This document shows positions 56,027 to 64,000 of a DNA stretch of 64,000 bases, in pieces. A program made the translations under genes and the position numbers. Within the stretch, counting starts at the first letter, position 1, and each line of letters starts with the position of its first letter. The notes under the pieces were generated by a model, which did not search any database, had not been told where the DNA came from, and worked only from the letters and a program-made list of their open reading frames with translations. Source of the stretch: Dickeya poaceiphila. Lineage in GTDB: Bacteria > Pseudomonadota > Gammaproteobacteria > Enterobacterales > Enterobacteriaceae. The stretch lies in assembly GCF_007858975.2 (NCBI RefSeq), contig NZ_CP042220.2, forward strand, positions 2,604,001-2,668,000. Reading direction: 5' to 3'.

Positions 56027-57313
56027 TCAGAACAAATGTTTAATGATATTCAAAACACCTGCAAATAAAGCACAGATACCTGTCAGGATCACGAACCAGT
56101 TCATAAAGCCACCTTTTAAATGACTCAGTTTTGGTACCTTGTGAAATGCATACTGAGGTAAGAAAAAAACAATAAACACACTGATAGGCACCATGAAATA
56201 TTTAATAATATTAATAACATCCAGATTTGCAACTGTAGGTATCAACGTAATAATGAAGACGACGCCAACAGATATAAGACGCATACCCAGTCCGTTAGAG
56301 AACGAATTTCCGCATTTAAATATATTAAGAGCCATGCCAATCAAACTTTCTCGTGTGGCTATAAATGTACCGAGGAAAGCTTTCATTGCCGCAAAGAAAA
56401 TAATCACCTGGGAACAAATAGCAAGCCAAGGCGCATCAAATTTTCTCGCCAGAATAGATAAAGAAGTAAGATTCTCAATTCGTGCTTCTTTAATTTCTGC
56501 TGGCGTTAAAGAAAAAATACAACCTAATGCGAAGAATACCACTGTTGAAATAATGATGATTAAAGAGAGAATCAAAATCTGATCAATTTTTCTAAATGCC
56601 TGTTCCCCGTGAGACTGCTTGTAATGAGCAACCAGACTGGAAACAATTGGGGTGAAGCTGAACGCAAAGATCAGAACTGGCAGATTATTAAATGTTGATT
56701 TGACAATTTCAGGAATGGAATTTGTATTTTCTTCTGCTGTCAGAAAAGACATACTCCAGTGAGGTACTGACATTACACCAAAGAAAATGAGTGAAAGTAT
56801 GAAAGGGAAGACTATTACGCCAACAACCTTCAGTATTGTTTCTGTTTTTCCAAGAGAAATTAATGACATAGCAAGGATTATTCCAAAAACGGTAGCATTT
56901 CTGTTTAAAGGAGGAAACCCAAGCTGTGTTTTAAAAAAATCCAGAAAAGTATTACTCATTGTAATGGCATAAACAGCCAATGATGGAATCATGATAAGGA
57001 AATAAGCAACTGTCAAGTACTTCACCGCTTTATTCCCCAGCAATTCATTCGTAGTATCAATAAGGTTGCTCTTGGATGTTTGCGAAACTGTTCCTACGGC
57101 AATATATTGTGAAAGGACCCGGTAAGTGAAATATGTTACCGGGAATGCTAAGGCAATGAGTATAACCATTGACCAGAGGCCAGCGCTGCCGAGACTTATA
57201 GGCCAGAAAAGTGAACCGCTACCCACAGCACAGCCATAAATAGCTAAAATCCATAGTACATCTGTTTTGAAACTGTTTCCTATCATATTGGACGTAAGGA
57301 TACTGGAAGACAT
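56027..57313 (-). CDS. Amino acid:H+ or Na+ symporter, SdaC/TdcC (HAAAP) family
   Basis: 428 residues with about 11 membrane segments; AIYGCAVGSGSLFWPISLGSAGLW near residue 30 and FAFSFTPIVSSLVAHYKQ near 215 are typical of hydroxy/aromatic amino acid permeases of the SdaC/TdcC/YhaO type. AAGGAG lies seven bases before the ATG. Between the PLP lyase and RidA genes, so it probably imports the amino acid the lyase degrades. The substrate is unknown; serine, threonine or a sulfur amino acid are candidates. Base composition near 38% GC suggests acquisition. Confidence 0.85.
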   Translation of the reverse strand: MSSSILTSNMIGNSFKTDVLWILAIYGCAVGSGSLFWPISLGSAGLWSMVILIALAFPVTYFTYRVLSQYIAVGTVSQTSKSNLIDTTNELLGNKAVKYLTVAYFLIMIPSLAVYAITMSNTFLDFFKTQLGFPPLNRNATVFGIILAMSLISLGKTETILKVVGVIVFPFILSLIFFGVMSVPHWSMSFLTAEENTNSIPEIVKSTFNNLPVLIFAFSFTPIVSSLVAHYKQSHGEQAFRKIDQILILSLIIIISTVVFFALGCIFSLTPAEIKEARIENLTSLSILARKFDAPWLAICSQVIIFFAAMKAFLGTFIATRESLIGMALNIFKCGNSFSNGLGMRLISVGVVFIITLIPTVANLDVINIIKYFMVPISVFIVFFLPQYAFHKVPKLSHLKGGFMNWFVILTGICALFAGVLNIIKHLF

Positions 57314-57357
57314 ATAAATCTCCTTAATTGAGGAACTATTATATTTTATATTGTTAC

Positions 57358-58488
57358 TTACAGAGTCTTTTTGAGGGCGTAATCCAGGTCGTCAATGAGC
57401 TTCTGACTGTCTTCAAGGCCAATGGAGACTCTGATTAACGATGAATGCCCTTTAAAAAATGAACGTGACTGCAACGATTCAACCGAATAGTAAGCGATAA
57501 GGCTTACGGTTCCGCCATAACTGGCACCAATCCTAAACCGGGATAACGCATTAAAAAAATCATCCAGGCGTTTTTCGTTTTTAAGGGTGAAGGAAAATAC
57601 AGAACCATATCCTTCGAAATATTTATTATACAGTGCATTATCTTCTGATGAGGCCAGCCCCGGATGCAATACCGAGGAAATTGCAGGGTGATTTTCCAGC
57701 CACTGCGAAATAATCCTCGCTGAGTGGGAATGTTTTTCCTGACGTAACGGATAGGTTTCAATCCCTCTCAGGGCAAGGTAACAGTCATCCGGGCTAACAT
57801 ACATTCCCATGACATCCTGCAGATTCCTGAGTTTCGTATGCCATCCGATATCTTTTGTGCTGATACTTCCCAGCAGTACGTCAGAATGCCCATTCAACAT
57901 TTTTGAAACAGCTTCAACCACAAAGTCCGCCCCAAATTTCATTGGTTTGAACAGTAAAGGACCAGACCATGAGTTATCCATTACCGTCAGAATATTTTTC
58001 TGCTGTGCAATTCTGACAATCTCTTCTGTATCCTGAACCTCCATTGTCAGGGAACACGGCGATTCCAGCATGATCAGTCTGGTATTATCCTGAATAACTT
58101 CACGTAAAAAACTGGTTTCTCTCGGTGGTACGAAAGTCACGTCAATCCCCAGCGCAGTTAAATTTTCTGTCAGGAAATTTCTTACCGGACCGTAGCATGA
58201 ATCAGGGACCACAACATGATCGCCATTCTTTAATGTTGCCATTAATACCAGTACCAGCGCAGATTGCCCGGAAGGGAGCACAATAGTATGTTTAGCGCAT
58301 TCAAGTTCTGAAATTACATTTTCTAACTCCCTGTGAGTAGGGGAACCTGTAATCCCGTAACTGAATCCATCTGGCTGACGTTTTCTTCGTTCTTCAAAAC
58401 TCTTAAAGTTATTAAAGACGATTGTAGATCCTCGGTATATCGGTGTGGCTAAAGAGTTAAATGAATTTTCGCAATTATCATTATTCAT
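57358..58488 (-). CDS. Cys/Met-metabolism PLP-dependent lyase (MetB/MetC family)
   Basis: 376 residues, fold-type I trans-sulfuration family (cystathionine gamma-synthase, beta-lyase, methionine gamma-lyase). The family Tyr-containing start YRGSTIVFNNFKSFEERR, GQSALVLVLMATLKNGDHVVVPDSCYG near residue 75, TVMDNSWSGPLLFKPMKFGAD near 168 and the PLP lysine motif VSKMLNGHSD near 193 are visible. The usual Ser-x-Thr-Lys-Tyr is here E-A-V-S-K-M. The LENPCSLTMEV-like element reads ESPCSLTMEV. It could cleave cystathionine or another beta- or gamma-substituted amino acid; the transporter and RidA next to it favour catabolism. Confidence 0.85.
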   Translation of the reverse strand: MNNDNCENSFNSLATPIYRGSTIVFNNFKSFEERRKRQPDGFSYGITGSPTHRELENVISELECAKHTIVLPSGQSALVLVLMATLKNGDHVVVPDSCYGPVRNFLTENLTALGIDVTFVPPRETSFLREVIQDNTRLIMLESPCSLTMEVQDTEEIVRIAQQKNILTVMDNSWSGPLLFKPMKFGADFVVEAVSKMLNGHSDVLLGSISTKDIGWHTKLRNLQDVMGMYVSPDDCYLALRGIETYPLRQEKHSHSARIISQWLENHPAISSVLHPGLASSEDNALYNKYFEGYGSVFSFTLKNEKRLDDFFNALSRFRIGASYGGTVSLIAYYSVESLQSRSFFKGHSSLIRVSIGLEDSQKLIDDLDYALKKTL

Positions 58489-58593
58489 TCCAGTTACCTG
58501 CTTTGGTTGCTATCACAGGCTTCACTATTGCGCTTCAAATTGTATATTTCTATACTTCCAGCTAATGACTTCATAAGTGCAGGTAATATATTT

Positions 58594-59529
58594 ATGTACC
58601 GGGAAATTGAGACCTTCAGGGCGGTGATGCTTACAGGCAGTGCCACGAAAGCAGCTGAAATGCTTGGTATTTCTCAGTCGGCTGTCAGTCAAAAATTAAA
58701 AATTTTTGAAAATGATTACGGAATTGAGCTTTTCAGACGTGAGAGAGGCAGATTGGAAGCAACCGAAAATGCTCACATACTTATGGCAGAAGTGGAGAAG
58801 CATTTCAGGGGTATTGAACTCATTGAACACAAGATGAAATCCCTTAGAAATCGAATAGATACAACCATTCATCTGGCCGCCCATCCCGTATTCGGACAAA
58901 AGCTGACTCCGAAAGTCATTGCAAGCTATGTAAAATCATCCGTGACGCAAGTCAAATTTTCAATTAACAGTTCACGCGATATCTATGAGACGGTTGACTC
59001 AGGTGAATTTGATTTTGGGCTTGTAGCCAATGAAATATATGGAAATAGTTGCGTGTTTTATAGTTTTTGTGCGGTAAATGGCGTTGTCATTGCTCCCAGG
59101 AACACCATCAAAGGGAACAACAAGATGATTAGCCTGTCTGACATGGCAAAGCACAATTTCATCTCCCTAAACGCTGAGGATACGACACGGATAGCGCTTG
59201 AAAAGGAATGCAGAACAAAAAAAATAAATTTAAACGTCATTGTTGAAACACCTTTTTGTCATACTGTCATGGAAATAGTTAAGGCTGGCTCAGGTATCGG
59301 CATTGTTCATCCGTTAACACTTATAGATATTGGTCCGGATGAACTTGATGTATTCAATCTCGATGAAAAAATCACATTTGGAACAAATTTAATATTCAGA
59401 AAAGATAAAATTCTCAAGGATAGTGCAAAAGAGCTCATTAAAAAGTTAAGAATTCAAACCGCAAGAGAACTGAAGGATATTTCACAGAATCACCATATTG
59501 ATATAAAAACAAAACAATTTAATATTTGA
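58594..59529 (+). CDS. LysR-family regulator, divergent from the PLP lyase gene
   Basis: 311 residues from the ATG at 58594 (MYREIETFRAVMLTGSATKA), with AGGT upstream; the frame opens 29 codons earlier but without LysR similarity there. HTH residues 1-60 (EMLGISQSAVSQKLKIFEND), effector domain from about residue 90. A 105-bp gap separates it from the minus-strand lyase gene, the standard layout for control of a divergent operon. Lys/Asn/Ile-rich, in line with the AT-rich island. Confidence 0.85.
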   Translation: MYREIETFRAVMLTGSATKAAEMLGISQSAVSQKLKIFENDYGIELFRRERGRLEATENAHILMAEVEKHFRGIELIEHKMKSLRNRIDTTIHLAAHPVFGQKLTPKVIASYVKSSVTQVKFSINSSRDIYETVDSGEFDFGLVANEIYGNSCVFYSFCAVNGVVIAPRNTIKGNNKMISLSDMAKHNFISLNAEDTTRIALEKECRTKKINLNVIVETPFCHTVMEIVKAGSGIGIVHPLTLIDIGPDELDVFNLDEKITFGTNLIFRKDKILKDSAKELIKKLRIQTARELKDISQNHHIDIKTKQFNI

Positions 59530-59589
59530 ATAGTAAGAATATTTATTCGCTGCCTTATGGCCCAATAAATGTGTATATAAGGTAGTACA

Positions 59590-59730
59590 ATGCCTAAATC
59601 ACGCCAGCGGGAAATTGAGCGAGAAGCAAATAAGTACTGTAAAGCGGCGAAAAAACAGCAGGATGAACTCAGATACAAATATAAAGGAAACCAGCCGATA
59701 GAGGATAAACTCAGCGAATATAATTTTTAA
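59590..59730 (+). CDS. Small basic/charged protein of 46 residues, function unknown
   Basis: ATG preceded by AAGG with a 7-base spacer; it starts MPKSRQREIEREANKYCKAA and ends LSEYNF, too short for the usual ORF cut-off. Nearly half the residues are charged (Lys, Arg, Glu, Asp), with a helical heptad-like pattern in residues 5-30 and no membrane segment. It lies between the LysR gene and the convergent patA terminator. No family recognised; resembles small uncharacterised enterobacterial proteins. Coding status is supported only by ribosome site and composition. Confidence 0.5.
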   Translation: MPKSRQREIEREANKYCKAAKKQQDELRYKYKGNQPIEDKLSEYNF

Positions 59731-59760
59731 TTTCTCTTCGATACCGACCGTTTACCCCCT

Positions 59761-61453
<1,693 letters not shown>

Positions 61454-61492
61454 AAAAAACAAGGCGAGCGCACCGTTATTGTGCAGCTCGCC
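61454..61492 (-). terminator. Rho-independent terminator of patD
   Basis: On the minus strand GGCGAGC-TGCAC pairs with GTGC-GCTCGCC around a short loop, followed by TTGTTTTTTGAG. It lies about 50 bp after the patD stop. Confidence 0.88.
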
Positions 61493-61539
61493 CTACTGTT
61501 GGGCATTTTTTCACCGCCCGCCGGTTGTCACTCGTACCG

Positions 61540-62976
61540 TCAGTGACGAATCATAACGTGCCGCACTACGGTGTAATCCTCCAGACCGTAGACAGACATG
61601 TCCTTGCCGTAACCAGACAGTTTCTGGCCGCCGTGCGGCATCTCGCTCACCAGCATAAAGTGGGTGTTGACCCAGGTGCAGCCGTATTCCAGACAGGCGG
61701 CGACACGATGCGCGCGGCCTATATCTCGCGTCCACACCGAAGAAGCCAGCCCATAGCGAGAATCGTTAGCCCACGCCACCACCTGCGCTTCATCGTCAAA
61801 TGGCGTGATGGATATCACCGGACCAAATACCTCACGCTGCACGATTTCATCTTCCTGCCGGGCATCCGCCAGTACGGTGGGTTGAAAATAGTAACCCCCG
61901 CCAGGCACCCGCTCCCCGCCGGTAATCAGCCGGATATGCGGTTGTGCACGGGCGCGCTCGACAAAACCGGCAACCCGCTCCAACTGTTCAGCAGTGATCA
62001 AGGGACCCAACTCGGTGGACGGATCGTCGGGCGTGCCGATTTTGAGCGTAGCAACCGCTTTGCCGAGCTTTTCCACTAGTTGTTCATAGATGGGGCGCTG
62101 CACGTAGAGACGGCAGGCCGCAGTGCAGTCTTGCCCGGCGTTGTAGAAACCGAAACTACGAATACCATCTACCACTTGATCCAGGTCGGCATCGTCAAAC
62201 ACGATCACCGGCGCCTTGCCACCCAGTTCCATATGGGTGCGTTTCACGCTGGGTGCCGCATGACCAATAATATGCGAACCGGTAGCGATAGAACCGGTCA
62301 GCGATACCATGCGCACCCGTTCGTGGCCGGTCAGCGCATCGCCGATTTCCCGTCCCTGTCCGAACAAGATATTGACGACGCCCGGTGGGAACAGATCGGC
62401 CAGCAAGCTGGCCAGATACAGCGCCGTCAGCGGCGTCTGCTCCGCCGGCTTCAGCACCACGCAGTTACCTGCCGCCAGCGCCGGCGCCAGCTTCCACGCC
62501 GCCATCATCAGCGGATAATTCCAGGGGGCGATAGACGCAACAACGCCCACCGGATCGCGGCGGATCATCGAGGTATGCCCTTCCAGATACTCACCCGCCG
62601 CCGAGCCGTTCAGGCAACGCGCCGCACCGGCAAAGAAGCGAAACACATCCGCCACCGCAGGCATCTCGTCATTCAACGCTGCATGATAAGGTTTACCGCA
62701 ATTCAGCGACTCCAGCCGGGCCAGCGTTTCGCTGTGTTCTTCAATCAAGTCCGCCAGTTTCAGTAACAGCGTGGCACGTGTTTTCGGCGTGGTCTGTCCC
62801 CAGTGGGCAAACGCTGCATCCGCCGCCATCACGGCGGCATTCACTTGTGCCAGATCCGCCTGCGCCATCGTGATAATGGCGTCTCCCGTCGCCGGGTTGT
62901 ACACCGTATAAGGCGCTCCGCTACCTAACACCCGCTTTCCGTCAATCAACATGTCAATCAGCAAATTGTCGTGCAT
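61540..62976 (-). CDS. patD: Gamma-aminobutyraldehyde dehydrogenase
   Basis: 478 residues, aldehyde dehydrogenase superfamily, similar to E. coli PatD/YdcW (474). [21 protein letters not shown] near residue 148 binds NAD, the general base Glu is in [14 protein letters not shown] near 250 and the nucleophile Cys in [11 protein letters not shown] near 285. It oxidises the 4-aminobutanal made by PatA to 4-aminobutyrate. It has its own terminator, so it is transcribed separately from patA although collinear. Confidence 0.9.
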   Translation of the reverse strand: MHDNLLIDMLIDGKRVLGSGAPYTVYNPATGDAIITMAQADLAQVNAAVMAADAAFAHWGQTTPKTRATLLLKLADLIEEHSETLARLESLNCGKPYHAALNDEMPAVADVFRFFAGAARCLNGSAAGEYLEGHTSMIRRDPVGVVASIAPWNYPLMMAAWKLAPALAAGNCVVLKPAEQTPLTALYLASLLADLFPPGVVNILFGQGREIGDALTGHERVRMVSLTGSIATGSHIIGHAAPSVKRTHMELGGKAPVIVFDDADLDQVVDGIRSFGFYNAGQDCTAACRLYVQRPIYEQLVEKLGKAVATLKIGTPDDPSTELGPLITAEQLERVAGFVERARAQPHIRLITGGERVPGGGYYFQPTVLADARQEDEIVQREVFGPVISITPFDDEAQVVAWANDSRYGLASSVWTRDIGRAHRVAACLEYGCTWVNTHFMLVSEMPHGGQKLSGYGKDMSVYGLEDYTVVRHVMIRH

Positions 62977-63301
62977 ACCCCGCTCCCTTGAAACGATAGC
63001 TGTAGACGTACCCTATAGCGTTCATCTAGCAAAATACCTGCCATCTTCTGCAGTCGCTCACCGATAAAAACGGTACTTGCTGCCTCTCAAGCGTAGCTGA
63101 GCCATAACCACAAGAGAGCCGGAGGGAAATGACGCCGCTCACATAACGCAGAGATAACCGGAGTATCGCCTGGCGTTACTCTGCACCCCATAATGAATGA
63201 CGGTGTTTTTCAGACAGAGGGAGTTTATGTCGCCGGGTTCTCCACACAGAGGTTTTCCTCGCAACGGTCCGCCAGGAAACCGGCCAGTGGGGGTTTTGTC
63301 A
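62977..63301. other. Gap between the racemase gene and patD
   Basis: 325 bp without a gene. An imperfect inverted repeat GCAGAGATAACC...GGCGTTACTCTGC (63148-63184) is the only structure noted; it may end the racemase transcript. GAGCCGGAGGGAAATG-like sequence around 63116 is not followed by a convincing frame. Confidence 0.4.
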
Positions 63302-64000
63302 CTATCCGCCCATGTGCTGGCGCCATAACGCGACACAGTGCCGGGCCAGTGCTTCGGTACTGTCGATACTACGCGCCAACCAGTGTGACTGCACGGCGGC
63401 CAATCCAGGAGCAACTTCGGTGCAGGCCAGGATCAGATGAGTGGCGCCACGCGCAGCCAGCCGTTCGGCCAGTTGCTCGAAGCGTTGTCCGCCTGCCGCA
63501 GCCTCACCACGCTTGACGGCGTAACAGCCCGGCACAAACAGGTTATCCATCTCCTGTTCATCGGGCAGTACCATTTCGACATCCAGTGCCGCCAACCGCT
63601 GTTGATACCACCCCGCCGCCAACGTGCCGTGAGTAGCGATCACCCCCAACCGTAGGGACGGAGTGCCGTCCAGGGCAAACCGCACCTGCGCCAGCGTGGC
63701 ATCGGCGATATGCAGCACCGGTGCACGGCTGGCCGCTCGCAGTTCATCAAACCAGTGATGCGCAGTATTACAGGGAATAATCAGGTGACTAATATCCAGC
63801 CGGTTGAGGTGTTCAACGCCATCCAACAACGCAGGCAACGGTGATGCGCCAATCCCCGCCAGCGCCCGCTGGCGATCCGGAACCTGCGGCACATTCCACA
63901 CTGCGAGCGGCACATGTTGCTGGTCACGCTCAGCGGGCGTAGCGGCGATGATCTTCTGCAACAGATCTACGGTGGCGAGCGGCCCCATGCCGCCCAGCAC
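63302..64000 (-). CDS. Aspartate/glutamate racemase family protein, N-terminus cut by window edge
   Basis: 233 codons are visible and the frame is still open at the last base, where VLGGMGPLATVDLLQKII begins; only about 4-6 residues should be missing. The two catalytic Cys are present in HLIIPCNTAHHWF near residue 75 and LILACTEVAPGL near 190, typical of cofactor-independent Asp/Glu racemases (RacD/YgeA branch). Cytoplasmic. The substrate, D-Asp or D-Glu or another amino acid, cannot be decided. Confidence 0.88.
   Translation of the reverse strand: MLGGMGPLATVDLLQKIIAATPAERDQQHVPLAVWNVPQVPDRQRALAGIGASPLPALLDGVEHLNRLDISHLIIPCNTAHHWFDELRAASRAPVLHIADATLAQVRFALDGTPSLRLGVIATHGTLAAGWYQQRLAALDVEMVLPDEQEMDNLFVPGCYAVKRGEAAAGGQRFEQLAERLAARGATHLILACTEVAPGLAAVQSHWLARSIDSTEALARHCVALWRQHMGG

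Overview
The window looks like a chromosomal segment of a soft-rot plant pathogen of the genus Dickeya (Pectobacteriaceae). The main reason is a complete achromobactin siderophore locus in the gene order known from Dickeya dadantii, next to enterobacterial-type formate dehydrogenase-N, citrate lyase, phosphonate C-P lyase and putrescine catabolism genes. Nearly all genes lie on the minus strand. The base composition is GC-rich, except for an AT-rich island at about 55.0-59.7 kb. The window starts inside a C1A (papain-like) peptidase gene and ends inside an aspartate/glutamate racemase gene.

Layout. (1) 0-0.4 kb: C-terminal end of a C1A cysteine peptidase. (2) 0.5-5.1 kb: alpha-galactoside (raffinose/melibiose) module rafR-rafA-rafB, with two LacI-type operators 21 bp apart. 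(3) 5.2-5.5 kb: first copy of a dispersed repeat; a second, inverted and longer copy lies at 29.4-29.8 kb. (4) 5.5-10.2 kb: fdnGHI, with cysteine in place of selenocysteine in FdnG and an FNR-like site upstream. (5) 10.6-22.5 kb: a tricarboxylate locus. A LysR regulator diverges from a PrpF/YbhH-type isomerase gene, followed by an MFS transporter, a fumarylacetoacetase-fold protein, citC-D-E-F-X and a second-type aconitase B. I infer a route from trans-aconitate (or a related acid) through cis-aconitate and citrate to acetate, oxaloacetate and pyruvate. (6) 22.7-24.8 kb: an NAPE-PLD-like metallo-beta-lactamase-fold hydrolase, a HicA/HicB toxin-antitoxin pair and a decayed second hicB.

(7) 24.9-42.8 kb: an RraA-fold protein, the achromobactin uptake ABC system cbrABCD, and the biosynthesis/export/receptor operon acsF-acr-acsD-acsE-yhcA-acsC-acsB-acsA. 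A Fur box overlaps the acsF promoter and a perfect CRP box lies further upstream. (8) 43.2-55.0 kb: C-P lyase genes phnFGHIJKLMNP, then a phosphonate ABC transporter phnC-D-E-E with a likely Pho box. (9) 55.4-59.7 kb: AT-rich module of a RidA protein, an SdaC/TdcC-type amino acid transporter, a Cys/Met-metabolism PLP lyase and a divergent LysR regulator, followed by an unannotated 46-residue ORF. (10) 59.8-63.0 kb: patA and patD for putrescine to 4-aminobutyrate. (11) 63.3 kb to the end: a racemase.

Small tandem arrays sit at gene ends in three places: the 3' end of acsD, the 3' end of phnP and the 5' end of phnK. They change protein tails or spacers. No tRNA, rRNA, CRISPR array, transposase or phage gene was recognised. 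Product names rest on recalled family sequences and visible motifs; no database search was run.
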